Position numbers and translations under genes: made by a program
Notes under the pieces: generated by a model
The model's input: only the letters and a program-made list of their open reading frames with translations
What the model was told of the DNA's origin: nothing
The model's database searches: none
Shown here: positions 1 through 10,111 of the stretch, piece after piece
How the letters are laid out: each line of letters starts with the position of its first letter
How positions within the stretch are numbered: position 1 is the first letter of the stretch
Assembly: GCA_021154325.1 (NCBI GenBank)
Contig: JAJKIR010000118.1
Location: 1-64,000, forward strand
Length of the DNA stretch: 64,000 bases
Source of the DNA: Gemmatimonas sp.
Lineage (GTDB): Bacteria; Gemmatimonadota; Gemmatimonadetes; Gemmatimonadales; Gemmatimonadaceae
Direction of reading: 5' to 3'

Positions 1-2
1 AC

Positions 3-263
3 GGCGAGGACCTCGACGAGATCGAGCTCACCCAGATCGACCAGCCAACGCTCATCGTCTGGGGCGAGCAGGATCACTTTCTCGCGCATCGCGGCCGTGA
101 CAGAGCCGCACCGGAACGCCTCGCGGAGGAAATACCCGGCTGCCGGATCGCGCGCCTGCCGAATGTCGGTCGTTTAGTCCCCGAGGAGTCCCCGGAAACG
201 CTCATCAATCTCGTCCTCGAGTTCGACGGCGCGAGTGCCGCGCGAGAAGTGCCGGGCTCGTGA
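3..263 (+). CDS. alpha/beta hydrolase, C-terminal fragment (5' truncated by window edge)
   Basis: Frame open from window start: ...QIDQPTLIVWGEQDHFLA...RLPNVGRLVPEESPETLINLVLEF; typical C-terminal 'PTLIVWGEQD' strand of alpha/beta hydrolases; TGA at 261-263. Confidence 0.6.
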   Translation, partial: GEDLDEIELTQIDQPTLIVWGEQDHFLAHRGRDRAAPERLAEEIPGCRIARLPNVGRLVPEESPETLINLVLEFDGASAAREVPGS

Positions 264-481
264 AACTCTGTCGTCGCGCTGGTTTATCACTCTGAGAACG
301 AATCCTCCGGAACGACTCGTGCACGTGTTCAACGTGTCATGATGTCCTCGAGATTTCACGCCTGACTCGTCCGACCCTTCGCCCGCGCCGATGATTCAAC
401 GAATCGTCTCGCGAGCGCGTCTGTAGGATGAGGGCAAGCTTTGTTAAGTTTCTCTCGCCATTTCACCCTCTAGACTCGTAC

Positions 482-754
482 ATGGCCAAACAGAAGAACC
501 GAAGCAGGACTCCGACAGCTGCCCCGACCGCGTTCGAGGAGGCCCGGGACGAGCTGTTTCAACACATCATGCGATGCGGCGTGGTCGATTCCGCCGCTGA
601 GCATCAGGTCGAGTGGTTCAGCGAGACCATGCAGTACATGACGGAACGCTTTCCCGAGCTCACCACCGATCAGCTCGGCGAGCTCCGCAAGCTGGGTGAG
701 CGCTTCGCTCAGCCGCCCAAGAAGCACGACGCCGCCGACGTCTCCGCGGCCTGA
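482..754 (+). CDS. hypothetical protein (about 90 aa)
   Basis: ORF MAKQKNRSRTPTAAPTAFEEARDELFQHIMRCGV...; ATG at 482 preferred to 428; followed by a strong terminator. Confidence 0.6.
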   Translation: MAKQKNRSRTPTAAPTAFEEARDELFQHIMRCGVVDSAAEHQVEWFSETMQYMTERFPELTTDQLGELRKLGERFAQPPKKHDAADVSAA

Positions 755-769
755 CGACAGACGATGTAC

Positions 770-804
770 GCCTCCACCGCAGTTGCGGTGGAGGCGTTTT
801 TCGT
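770..804 (+). terminator. Rho-independent terminator
   Basis: GCCTCCACCGCA-GT-TGCGGTGGAGGC followed by GTTTTTC. Confidence 0.8.
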
Positions 805-809
805 TACGC

Positions 810-1340
810 CTAACGGCGGCCGCGCCGATAGGCGCGCGCCACGAGTCCGACCCGCACGCCGCCGCCGAGGCCAACCTGCAGCGCCGGCACGATCCCGCCC
901 ACGCGCGGTGCTTCCACGTCCGCCACGACGACCAGATACTCGCGCGTCCTCGCGCCCTCGGCAAAGAGTGCGCTCATCCCGCCGCCAATCGACAGCCCCC
1001 ACGACGATTCCGCGAATGGATCCAGCAGAAATCGCACGAGCGCGTCTCCCCGCCCACTGTGATGGTCCATTGCCGCGCGACGCGTGACGCCACCGGCTCC
1101 ATCGAGCTCGAGGCGCACGTAGGAGCCGAGCGGGAGGTTGACACCGAGGCCCACCTGCAGCGTCCCGTTTTTTGAGGAGCGCGGATCGATCACATCGGCG
1201 CGCAGCTCGAGCGGCGGAAGCGCTCTCCGCGCGGCTTGTTGCGCGTGCACGCGCGGCGCGAGCGCGAGCAGTGCGAACGCGGCAGCGAATCTCTCGCGAC
1301 CAATGCGAGCATGCGCGAAGCGCGAGAGCGGCCAGTGCAT
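810..1340 (-). CDS. hypothetical secreted/outer-membrane-like protein
   Basis: 176 aa ORF with hydrophobic N-terminus and Gly-rich alternating segments (LGVNLPLGSYVRLELDGAGGV...); stop TAG lies inside CGTTAGGC. Confidence 0.5.
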   Translation of the reverse strand: MHWPLSRFAHARIGRERFAAAFALLALAPRVHAQQAARRALPPLELRADVIDPRSSKNGTLQVGLGVNLPLGSYVRLELDGAGGVTRRAAMDHHSGRGDALVRFLLDPFAESSWGLSIGGGMSALFAEGARTREYLVVVADVEAPRVGGIVPALQVGLGGGVRVGLVARAYRRGRR

Positions 1341-1360
1341 GGAGCACGAAAGCTAGTGGC

Positions 1361-1395
1361 GCAACCCGCGTCCCGCGTCCCGCCACCCGCGTCCC
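1361..1395. repeat. 7-bp-period degenerate tandem repeat
   Basis: GCAACCC GCGTCCC GCGTCCC GCCACCC GCGTCCC. Confidence 0.6.
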
Positions 1396-1445
1396 ACTGC
1401 TTGCTACTCCATCGCACCCGGTCTAGCTTGGCGAGCAGCGACACG

Positions 1446-1823
1446 GTGATTCGTCCCTCCTTCGTCGGTGCTCTGACGCGCTTGTCTCGCCAGTATCAGC
1501 ACCTCACCGCTGACTTTCTCGGCGTACCGGCGAACCAGCTGGCCGACCGCGCCCTCATCAGCGGCTTGCTCGTCGCCGCCGCGAGCGCCGCGGGAATCAA
1601 CGCCGGCGGCATACCAACGATGCGTGACCGACGCGCCGGCGGCCTCACCGCGGTGCTCTTGCACGACGATTGCCACATTACCGTGCATGCCGTTCCCGAA
1701 CGCGAGCTCCTGCTCGTCGACGTGCTCGCGCCGCGTACCATCGACGCGTCCCGCGCCGTCGACGTCTTCGCGCGCCGCCTCACCGCGCGCAACGTCCATC
1801 GCGACGCCCGCGACCGCGCCTAA
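1446..1823 (+). CDS. S-adenosylmethionine decarboxylase-like protein (divergent active site)
   Basis: ...HLTADFLGVPANQL...LLHDDCHITVHAVPERELLLVDVLAP... resembles the SpeD ESHxxIHTWPE...VDVFTCG region; GTG start at 1446 proposed. Confidence 0.55.
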   Translation: MIRPSFVGALTRLSRQYQHLTADFLGVPANQLADRALISGLLVAAASAAGINAGGIPTMRDRRAGGLTAVLLHDDCHITVHAVPERELLLVDVLAPRTIDASRAVDVFARRLTARNVHRDARDRA

Positions 1824-1841
1824 CGACTCGAGATCGATCGT

Positions 1842-3377
1842 GTGCTGACGAGCGTCTGGCTCCCCCCCGCGCACCTCGCGCTCTGCCTCGTCATCGTCGT
1901 CTGGGACATCGTCCTTGCCGGGCGCATAGCGCGCGTGCCACAGGCGCCGCGCGGATTCGCCGCCTTGTCCGGACTCGCGGGCCTGCTCGTGCTGCCCGCG
2001 CTCGTCGTCGCGCTTGCCTCCACGACAGTCATCACCGGACGCGCCATCCTCTACGTCGATTGGATCTGGCCAGCGGTGCTCGTCATCTTCGCTGCGCAGG
2101 CCGTCTACGCGCTCGCCCGCCGCGTCGTCAACCCCGCATGGGGAATTCCCATCGCCATCTACGACGTCGTGATCGCCGGGGCGGGCGTCGTGCGGTATAT
2201 GGCGTCTCGTGGACTCGAGCCGGCGCAGCCGTTCCTGCTTCTGCTCACCGCCCAGACGGCGGCGCTGTCGCTTGCCACGACGCAGGCGGCAATCGCGAAT
2301 CCGCTCTACCTCAACGTGCCGATGATCGCGCCCGCCTTTCCCGCGTTGCGCGCCGTCACCGCAAGCTTTCGTGCTCTCCTCTCGGCCGTCGCGTTAGGCT
2401 GGTCCGTCGGTATCGCGTTCCAGCTGCCCGTCGCCATCAAGGCGGTTCGCAGCTACCGCGCGCACGCCTCGGATCGGCTCACCGAACGTCCCGAGGGCGA
2501 TTTCGCGATCGGCGTCAAGCTCTTTCCCGACGTCGGCAGCCCACCGCCACCACCGGCGGTCGCGGGAGACCTTGCTCTCGCCGACACTCTCACGGCGGAC
2601 GTCGTTGGCATCGTCGTCGTCCCCGACGTCACGAACGCTGTGCTCGACTCACTTGCGCGCGCCCTCGATCAGCTTCAGCGCGACAGCACGATTCTCATCG
2701 TCACCCTCGGCTATCGCGGCAAGCTCCTGCCGGAGCTGCGCCACGTCCCGCTCGACACGCGCGCCCGCCTCGCCGCCATTCGGCGCATCGTTAGGCGGCT
2801 GCATCCCGACATCCTCCTGCCGGCAGAGGATCCTTATGGGGTTGGCGAGCGGCTCGTCGGCCGGCTGCAGCTGCCGGCATGGGAGGAGTACTTCACGGAC
2901 GCCGCCCAGGCCGCGAAATCGGTCGATCGCCGAATCCGGATCGGCCTCGCCGCATCCGCGTTCGACTCCCGCGACAGCGCGCTCTACGCCTGGGCCGCGG
3001 GCCCCGCGTCACCGATAGACATCCTCGGCTTCTCGTTCTTTCCTGACCGACGAGGCGCGGAGGCGCTCGACGCATACACCCGCACCGCCGATCGGTGGAT
3101 GGCCGTCGTACCGCCCGCGAAGCAACACTGGGTCTTCGCCGCCGGCGGCTACCCGCTCGCCCATGGTGAAGCGAGCCAGGCACAGGCGATCTGGGACATC
3201 CTGGCCTGGGCCACCGCGCATCCGGCGATCAAGGGAATGCTCGTCTACGAGGCCGGCGACTATGGCCAGGCGCGCGGTCTCCGCTCCCCCAGCGGCCGCC
3301 TCCGCGAGGCGACGATCTACGTGATGGGCGCCATGCGCGCTCTCCGCGAAGCCACCATCACCACGCCGACGCCGTAG
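1842..3377 (+). CDS. membrane protein with extracytoplasmic glycosidase-like (TIM-barrel type) domain
   Basis: 511 aa; about 6 hydrophobic N-terminal segments then DILLPAEDPYGVGERL...WEEYFTDAA...DILGFSFFPDRRG...AIKGMLVYEAGDYGQ. Confidence 0.55.
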   Translation: MLTSVWLPPAHLALCLVIVVWDIVLAGRIARVPQAPRGFAALSGLAGLLVLPALVVALASTTVITGRAILYVDWIWPAVLVIFAAQAVYALARRVVNPAWGIPIAIYDVVIAGAGVVRYMASRGLEPAQPFLLLLTAQTAALSLATTQAAIANPLYLNVPMIAPAFPALRAVTASFRALLSAVALGWSVGIAFQLPVAIKAVRSYRAHASDRLTERPEGDFAIGVKLFPDVGSPPPPPAVAGDLALADTLTADVVGIVVVPDVTNAVLDSLARALDQLQRDSTILIVTLGYRGKLLPELRHVPLDTRARLAAIRRIVRRLHPDILLPAEDPYGVGERLVGRLQLPAWEEYFTDAAQAAKSVDRRIRIGLAASAFDSRDSALYAWAAGPASPIDILGFSFFPDRRGAEALDAYTRTADRWMAVVPPAKQHWVFAAGGYPLAHGEASQAQAIWDILAWATAHPAIKGMLVYEAGDYGQARGLRSPSGRLREATIYVMGAMRALREATITTPTP

Positions 3378-3395
3378 GCGCGCGGGGCACGTCCG

Positions 3396-6038
3396 CTAAA
3401 CAGCGCGCCCCACTCCGCGGACGACTCCCTCCACGCGCCGACTCGGATCGAAATAGCGCTGCGCCAGCCGCTGCATGCGCTCCGCCGTCACCCCCCGCAC
3501 GCTCCGCTCGAATGTTTCGAGATCGCTCAACTGCCCGAAGAGCCACGCGTCGATGACGTCCCCCAGCACCGCGCTCCCGCTCTGCTGCTGGATCGCGTGT
3601 ACTCCAATGGCGTACGTCTGCGCCCGCTCGAGCTCTTCGGCCGTCACCGGCTCGGTGCGCAGCCGTTCGAATTCCGCCAGCAAGCCGTTCCGCGCCGCCT
3701 CCTCCTTATCCGGCGACGTCGCGATGTACGCGCCGAATGTGCCGGCCGCGCGCCGCGTCGAGCTGAACGCCGTCACCGTGTAGCATAACGACTGCTTGTC
3801 GCGCAACTCGTCGAAGAAGCGCCCACCCAGACCGCTCGCCACGCTCGCGATCATCGACGCGGCGAAGCGATCCGGGTCCGTGCGGGTCGGTCCGGGAAAG
3901 AGCAGCCCCATTGCTGTCTGCGCCTTGTCTCGGCGCTCCGCGCTCGTCACGGCACTCGCCGGCCATTCCGGTGTCGTCAGACGCGACGGCTCGGCGCGAC
4001 CCAGCTCGGCGAACTCCCGCGCCGCGATCGCCGCGAGTGCGTCCGGGTCGCCGTCGGCCACGATCACCACTACGGGACTGGCCTCGGGACCGAGCAGCTG
4101 CTCGCGGTGCCACACCGCGACGTGCGTGTGCTCGATTGCGCGCAGCGATTCTTCCGTTCCCGTTGCCGGTACGCCATACGGGTGCCCTCGAAACGCCGCC
4201 TGCGTCGCCAGTCGCATCGGATAGCGAAACATGTCGTCCCGTGACGCGATGACGTCGGCGATCGCGACCGCGCGTTCCGTCTCCAGTGCTTCGGGTTCGA
4301 ACGTCGGGTGCTGCGCGACGTCCGCGAGCAGCGCCATCGCTGCGCTCACGTAGCTTGTCGGCACCGAGATGGTCCACCCGAAGCTGTCCGATCCGACCGA
4401 TCCCCCGACGCTCCCCCCGAGCATCTCCGCCTCCTCCGCAATCTGGAGCGCCGTGCGCGTCGTTGTCCCCTTCTGCGCGCTCCGCACCATCAACGTCGTG
4501 AGTCCGGCGCTCGCCTCCGTCTCCGCCGTCGCGCCCCCGAGCGCGAACACTCCGACGTGGACGAGCGGTGCACCAGCCTTCAGCCTGACGAGAATCGGCA
4601 GACCCGACGCCACCCGATACACGATCACTCCAGCCTGCTCGCGCTCGCGCCGCACTATCGGCTCGTTAGGCGACGCTGACGGCGGCCGGTACGGCGCGCT
4701 CGGCGGCAAAGCGTCGGCGCGGCGGCCTTCGAGTAGCGCCAGCATCGCGCCCCCGTCCGCGGCCACGGGAGCGCTCTCGTTGGGCCGGTAGACGATGATT
4801 CCCGCCTGTTCCGGGGCGAGGTACCGATTCGCGATCTCGAGCAGCTGCTCACTCGTTGCCGTCAGGAGCCGCTCGATGTACCAGTCGCCCAGCTTCCAGT
4901 CGCCGAGTGCCTCCCACTCCGCGAGGTGGTTGGCCTGACCTTCCATGTCCTCGAATCGCCTCACCCACCGCGACTCGTACAGCCGCTTCGCGCGCGTCAG
5001 CTCGTATTCGCCGACTCCTTCCTCGCGAACCCGTCGCAGCTGATCCCACGTCGCGATCGCCGCATCCTGCGTCGTCGAGGGCTGCGTCTCGGCGTGCACC
5101 ACGAAGACCCCCAACTCCGTCGGGGTGTAATCGTACGCGCTCACCGCGGCGGCGAGCTTGCGCTCCCGCACCGCACGATAGAGTCGTGACGCGCGGCCGG
5201 CGCCCAGCACCATTGCGAGGAGATCGAGCGCGGGCGTGTCGACGTGCAGCGTGCCCGGCGTGCGCCATCCCATCGTGAGCTGCGTCTGTCCGATGTCGCC
5301 GGCGAGCTCGCGGTATCGGAAACCGCCCGTTCCTTCCTCTGTCGGCCCGGGTGATCGCGTCGGTGTTCCGCCCGGCAACCCACCATACAATCGCTCCACT
5401 TCCTGCATCGCGGCGTCAGGGTCCACGGCGCCGACGATCGAGAGGACGGTATTCCCGGGATGATAGAAGTTGCGATAGAAGCGCAGCATCGCATCACGCG
5501 TCAGTGCCCGCAAACCCGGCTCGCGCCCGATACGCCAGCGACGAATGCGATGCTTGTCGTGCAGCAGCTCGTACAGAGTTTCTGTCGCAACGGCGGCCGG
5601 ATTGTCCGCCTTCCGCTTCGCTTCCTGAATGATGACCTCGAGCTCTCGCGCCAGCTCCTCGGAATCGATCAGCGAGTTGGCGTACGCGTCCGCCTGCACC
5701 TCGAGTCCCTGGCGGAAACCAGTGGACGGAAGAACCGTGTAGTAGCTCGTGTGATCGTAGATCGTCGCGGCGTTGAGGTAGCCGCCAACGGCTTTCGTCT
5801 GTTTGGCGATCTCTCCGACACCACGGGTCGGCGTCCCCTTGAAGTACATGTGCTCGAGGACGTGAGCGATGCCGACGACGTCGTCGGTCTCGTCGAAGTA
5901 GCCCGCGCTCACGTACGTCACGATGGCGACGACGGGCGCGGAGAAGTCGGGCTTGATCAGAACCTTGAGTCCGTTCGGCAGCACGGTGCGGTTCACGGTC
6001 GCCGAATCAATGCCGAATAGCGGGGTGGTGGTGGTCAT
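3396..6038 (-). CDS. M16 family (pitrilysin-like) zinc metallopeptidase, two M16 domains
   Basis: HVLEHM (HxxEH zinc motif) near N-terminus, 880 aa, second M16-like half. Confidence 0.9.
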   Translation of the reverse strand: MTTTTPLFGIDSATVNRTVLPNGLKVLIKPDFSAPVVAIVTYVSAGYFDETDDVVGIAHVLEHMYFKGTPTRGVGEIAKQTKAVGGYLNAATIYDHTSYYTVLPSTGFRQGLEVQADAYANSLIDSEELARELEVIIQEAKRKADNPAAVATETLYELLHDKHRIRRWRIGREPGLRALTRDAMLRFYRNFYHPGNTVLSIVGAVDPDAAMQEVERLYGGLPGGTPTRSPGPTEEGTGGFRYRELAGDIGQTQLTMGWRTPGTLHVDTPALDLLAMVLGAGRASRLYRAVRERKLAAAVSAYDYTPTELGVFVVHAETQPSTTQDAAIATWDQLRRVREEGVGEYELTRAKRLYESRWVRRFEDMEGQANHLAEWEALGDWKLGDWYIERLLTATSEQLLEIANRYLAPEQAGIIVYRPNESAPVAADGGAMLALLEGRRADALPPSAPYRPPSASPNEPIVRREREQAGVIVYRVASGLPILVRLKAGAPLVHVGVFALGGATAETEASAGLTTLMVRSAQKGTTTRTALQIAEEAEMLGGSVGGSVGSDSFGWTISVPTSYVSAAMALLADVAQHPTFEPEALETERAVAIADVIASRDDMFRYPMRLATQAAFRGHPYGVPATGTEESLRAIEHTHVAVWHREQLLGPEASPVVVIVADGDPDALAAIAAREFAELGRAEPSRLTTPEWPASAVTSAERRDKAQTAMGLLFPGPTRTDPDRFAASMIASVASGLGGRFFDELRDKQSLCYTVTAFSSTRRAAGTFGAYIATSPDKEEAARNGLLAEFERLRTEPVTAEELERAQTYAIGVHAIQQQSGSAVLGDVIDAWLFGQLSDLETFERSVRGVTAERMQRLAQRYFDPSRRVEGVVRGVGRAV

Positions 6039-6098
6039 GCAAACAAGCTAATCACGCGCCCCACACCGCTCGATGACCAGCTCCGCCTCGCGGACTCG

Positions 6099-7148
6099 TT
6101 AGGGTCGCGGCGCTCCAGTGCCCGGCATCGCCGCGCCCGGTGTCAACGGCTGTCCGGGCAATGGCATCCCGGCGGGTCCCATCGCGCACCGGCTCCAGTC
6201 GCCCTGCCCCGCTCGATTGTACCAGACCTGCGCCTCGGTCGGTCGGCCTAGTCGAGTCAGCGTGCAGCCGAGATAGCCCATCGCCATGCGATCGTTCGTA
6301 TCCGCCTGCACCGCGCGCACGAGGAATCGTCGCGACAGATCATAGTTTCCGGCGCTGAGCAGATAGAGCCCGAGCTCGCGAAGCGCGACCGCGTTGTCCG
6401 GTCCCAGTTTTACCGCGGTCTGCGCCTCCTGGCCCGCGATGGTCATGTTGCCCACCTCGCGCGCCATCCGCGACAGGTAGACGTGCGGCATAGGATCGTT
6501 CGGATCATCGCGCGACGCCTTGGTGAACTCGCCAACCGCTGCCTCGCGCTGCCCCCGCCGATAGTCGTCGATGCCGCGCTGTAACGCATCGTCTCGCCTG
6601 CTGAACCAGCCCTGAGAATAGGCGGCGAAGCCGAGACCCACGATGACCAGCACCACGACCGCCGCCAGCAGGCCTTTCACCCACGGCTCGAGTCCATCTC
6701 GCGGTGGCGGCACGGGCTCGGGGGCGCCGAGCGGAGAGCTCCGCATTCCTTCGGTATTCAGCCTGATCGGCGCCGGCGCAACCGCGCCGACCTGGTCGGA
6801 CATCAACCCCGTTTCGAACTTGAGAAATGCGTCGCGCGCGGCGTTGATGTCCGCCGGCGTCGGCTCGTAGTCAGTGGCCTGCGCGCGCTCGTTTGCCGCG
6901 TGGAACTCGGCGAGTGCGTTCGCCTGCTCGAACGAGAGCAGCTGCCGTTGGCGCGCCTCGCGAATGAGTGGCTGCCCAGCCAGCGTCGTGCCACCCACGA
7001 GCGAACGGAGCGCGGTTTCCACCGCGCTCCAACTTTCCATCAGGTCTGCCGCGAGCTCCTCGAAATGCCGGGACTGGTCCAGCCGCGCGATCGCCGGCCG
7101 GGCACGATCGAGCGCGGACAGCGCGCTCCGGCGCGCGATCTCGTTCAC
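6099..7148 (-). CDS. tetratricopeptide repeat membrane protein
   Basis: TM segment VKGLLAAVVVLVIVGLGFAAYSQGW followed by TPR-like DDALQRGIDDYRRGQREAAVGEFTKASRDDPNDP. Confidence 0.75.
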   Translation of the reverse strand: MNEIARRSALSALDRARPAIARLDQSRHFEELAADLMESWSAVETALRSLVGGTTLAGQPLIREARQRQLLSFEQANALAEFHAANERAQATDYEPTPADINAARDAFLKFETGLMSDQVGAVAPAPIRLNTEGMRSSPLGAPEPVPPPRDGLEPWVKGLLAAVVVLVIVGLGFAAYSQGWFSRRDDALQRGIDDYRRGQREAAVGEFTKASRDDPNDPMPHVYLSRMAREVGNMTIAGQEAQTAVKLGPDNAVALRELGLYLLSAGNYDLSRRFLVRAVQADTNDRMAMGYLGCTLTRLGRPTEAQVWYNRAGQGDWSRCAMGPAGMPLPGQPLTPGAAMPGTGAPRP

Positions 7149-8299
7149 CGTACGATTCTGAGCAATCCTGCGTCCGCGCTGCCCTTGATGAAGCTCTCCG
7201 CGTCATGTGTCGGAATCTGCACGCCCGTCTCGCGGAAGCCGCGCCGCGCCGCGCGACGCATGAAGTCTTCCATCGTGTGCGTGGGATCGCCTACCGTGTC
7301 TCGCATTCGCATCACGATCTCTTCCCACGAACCGACGAACTTCGTTCCATCGCGCGCGACGATCTGATGGGCGGCTCCCGAGTCCTCCTTCTGTTCGGCC
7401 AGGCCGCTGAGCAACGTGCCGAAAAGCTCGAGCTGGCCGCGCGCGATCTGCGCCTCGCGCGTCGCCTCGTCCACCACGTGCCGCGGATCAAGCTCCATCA
7501 AGAGCTCGTCGACGTCGTCGAGATCGCCCGCGAGCTCGTTGAGACGATCGTCCCACGGCTTCAGCTCGGGATCCTGCTCAGTCACCTTGTACAAGGTTCG
7601 CTTCAGCTCGATCAGGCGCCAGATTCCGAGCTCGTCCCAGTGGTCTTCGGGGGTCGTCTGCTCGAGATGATAGAGCGCCGCCTCGTACTCGCCGCGATCG
7701 TAGAGGATGTTCGCGAGGTAGATGCGCGCTTCAGCATGATCGTTGTCCAGCTGGAGCGAGCGTCGTAGCGAGACGATCGCGCCGTCGTCGTCACCCAGGC
7801 GGTGCTGCGTGTACCCTACGCACGACACCGCTTCCGCCGACTCCGGTGCCTGCTGCACCGCCTGCTCGAAAAATTCCTTCGCCTGATCGAAGAAGTCCGC
7901 ACGCTCCCGAATCGAGCCCTCGCGGAACAGCGCGCGGCCGATCTGGAGCATGAGATCGATGTCGTCGCCGTAGCCCAGCTCGAGCGTGCGATTGAAGCAC
8001 CGAAGCGCCGCGTCGTCCTGACCCAGCTTCAAAACCGACTCACCGAGCCCCGCCAGACCATCCTCGTGCTCGGGCTCGAGGACCAACGCATCCTCGAAGC
8101 TCCGTCGAGCCCAGGCGAACTCTTCACGGGCCAACTGGGCGTACCCCACTCCTATGTGCAGCTCTACCGCATTGGGATAGAGTGCGAGTCCCTCTCGGAG
8201 CACACGGAGCGCCTCATCATACTGGCCTTCATTGTAAAGCTGATGGGCGCGCTCGTCGTACTCTTCCGAACTCAGGAACGGAGTGGGCATCGTGAGCAA
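7145..8299 (-). CDS. tetratricopeptide repeat protein
   Basis: Repeated TPR units: AHQLYNEGQYDEALRVLREGLALYPNAVELHIGVGYAQLAREEFAWARRSFEDALVLEPEHEDGLAGLG. Confidence 0.85.
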   Translation of the reverse strand: MLTMPTPFLSSEEYDERAHQLYNEGQYDEALRVLREGLALYPNAVELHIGVGYAQLAREEFAWARRSFEDALVLEPEHEDGLAGLGESVLKLGQDDAALRCFNRTLELGYGDDIDLMLQIGRALFREGSIRERADFFDQAKEFFEQAVQQAPESAEAVSCVGYTQHRLGDDDGAIVSLRRSLQLDNDHAEARIYLANILYDRGEYEAALYHLEQTTPEDHWDELGIWRLIELKRTLYKVTEQDPELKPWDDRLNELAGDLDDVDELLMELDPRHVVDEATREAQIARGQLELFGTLLSGLAEQKEDSGAAHQIVARDGTKFVGSWEEIVMRMRDTVGDPTHTMEDFMRRAARRGFRETGVQIPTHDAESFIKGSADAGLLRIVR

Positions 8300-8473
8300 G
8301 CCTCCAGCTCAGAGGGGTGTTACTTGCCTATAGTACCCGACGCTTCTGCGAAGTTCAATGGCATTTCATGGTGCCAGAGACGCGCTCGGGACGACGTCCA
8401 TGAGGCGCGCAAAATCGACATCGTCGCGCTCATTTCGGTCGCGATTTTTCGTCCTCTACGAGAGTTCAAGAAC

Positions 8474-9439
8474 TCAGCTTTGTGATCCCTCCGCGCCATC
8501 GATTTCTCGCGTGAGTGCGCTCGCGATTTCGGCCGCCAGCGCTGCATTGCTCTCGAGGAGCGCGAGATTGACATCGAGAGACTGTCCCTTAGTCAAACGA
8601 CTGACGGCGGCAAGGAGAAACGGCGTCGTCATTGGTCCTTCGATTCCCTTGCGTTCGGCCTCCACGAGCGCGGCATCGATGACCTCTTGCATCTCGTCAC
8701 CCGGCATCGCGCAATCAGATGGCGGCGGTTGAACGACGAGGACGCTCTGCCCGTTGCCCACCGACCAGTGGCTCCGCGCGATTGCAGCGATGCCGGAGGC
8801 TGTATCGCAGCGCACCTGAAGCGAGATTCCGGTCTGGGCGGTAAAGAAGCCCGGCAGCTCGTCGGTGCGGTAGCCAATGACTGGAATACCGAGCGTCTCG
8901 AGGCGCTCCCAAGTCGCCGGGAGATCGAGAATCGACTTCGCGCCGGCGCAAACGACAATCACGCGTGAGCGCGCCAGCTCGGGAAGGTCCGCCGACTCGT
9001 CGCGGAGTTGACGGCTTCGCTCGAGGTCCCGCGACGTTCTTCGATGGACGCCGCCGATCCCGCCAGTTGCGAAAACCTCGATCCCGGCCGCTCGCGCGAG
9101 CACCAGCGTGGCCGCCACCGTCGTCGCGCCGTCCGCCCCTTCCGCGATCGCAACGCCCAGATCTCTGCTCGAGACCTTTCGCACGCCCTCTCGGCAGAGA
9201 AAACGCTCGAGATCCGCGCCATCGAGCCCCAGGGTCCCTCTTCCACGCACGATCGCGGCGATGGCAGGGGTAGCACCGCCCGATTGCACTGCTCGCTGCA
9301 TGCGCTCCGCCGCGTGACGGTTCTCGGGGATCGGAAGCCCTTGCGCGAGCACCGAGCTCTCGAGCGCGACCACAGGCCGCTTGCGGGCGAGTGCCTCGCG
9401 AACGGCCGGAGACAGCACGGGAGTGACGAAAGGGGCCAC
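8474..9439 (-). CDS. psuG: pseudouridine-5'-phosphate glycosidase
   Basis: VALESSVLAQGLPIPENRHAAERM... FATGGIGGVHR... VVCAGAKSILDLPATWERLETLGIPVIGYRTDELPGFF; PsuG/IndA family. Confidence 0.9.
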   Translation of the reverse strand: MAPFVTPVLSPAVREALARKRPVVALESSVLAQGLPIPENRHAAERMQRAVQSGGATPAIAAIVRGRGTLGLDGADLERFLCREGVRKVSSRDLGVAIAEGADGATTVAATLVLARAAGIEVFATGGIGGVHRRTSRDLERSRQLRDESADLPELARSRVIVVCAGAKSILDLPATWERLETLGIPVIGYRTDELPGFFTAQTGISLQVRCDTASGIAAIARSHWSVGNGQSVLVVQPPPSDCAMPGDEMQEVIDAALVEAERKGIEGPMTTPFLLAAVSRLTKGQSLDVNLALLESNAALAAEIASALTREIDGAEGSQS

Positions 9440-9469
9440 GGCGATAAGCTAAAGCCGCCGGCCAGGGAA

Positions 9470-10111
9470 TCAGGTCGTTCCGAGCGAGCCTCGAGAACTT
9501 CCCGCTGGCGCGTTCACTGGCTTCGCCGTGAGGATCAGGCGGTCGGGCGCACTGCCGAAGTACCGCACCGGCCAGCAGGTTGTGAGCGTCAGGAGGGGTT
9601 CGGAGCTCTGGAAAAGGGCTGGCGAGTTTCGATCAACGATCCGCCGACCCACAATCACCCAAATCCCGCTCGACTGTCCCGTTTCCGTGCGGATGGTGTC
9701 GCCAAGCTGTAGAGCATCCAGGTGGCTGAAGTGCCGATCCCGGTGTGCCGAGATCACGGCGTTACCCGGCATGCCGGGCAGCGCACTGCCGGGCAAATGA
9801 CCCGGGCCGGCGTTCAGCTCATCGTCCCCGACACCTTCGAGCACGATTTCGTCGAGGCGGATCCGCGGAATGCTGAGCCTCGCCACCGGCGCGCCAACGG
9901 CAACACTCCGGCTGGCAAACGCGACGCTGTTGGCGACGCGCTCGCGTGCCGCGCCAACAGCGCTCCGCGCCTGCTGCTCCTCCCACTGCTGCCGGACGAG
10001 ATCCGCCCGATACGCGCCTCTTGCGTACTGCACACCGGCATGGCCCACGAGCACCGCTCCCGCGATGCACAGGCCGAGGCCGGCGAGCCGCTTTACCCGA
10101 TCAGCCGTCAC
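9470..10111 (-). CDS. class D-type sortase
   Basis: RLSIPRIRLDEIVLEGVGDDELNAGPGHLPGSALPGMPGNAVISAHRDRHF...LLTLTTCWP...DRLILTAKP: His, TLTTC and Arg catalytic residues. Confidence 0.85.
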   Translation of the reverse strand: MTADRVKRLAGLGLCIAGAVLVGHAGVQYARGAYRADLVRQQWEEQQARSAVGAARERVANSVAFASRSVAVGAPVARLSIPRIRLDEIVLEGVGDDELNAGPGHLPGSALPGMPGNAVISAHRDRHFSHLDALQLGDTIRTETGQSSGIWVIVGRRIVDRNSPALFQSSEPLLTLTTCWPVRYFGSAPDRLILTAKPVNAPAGSSRGSLGTT

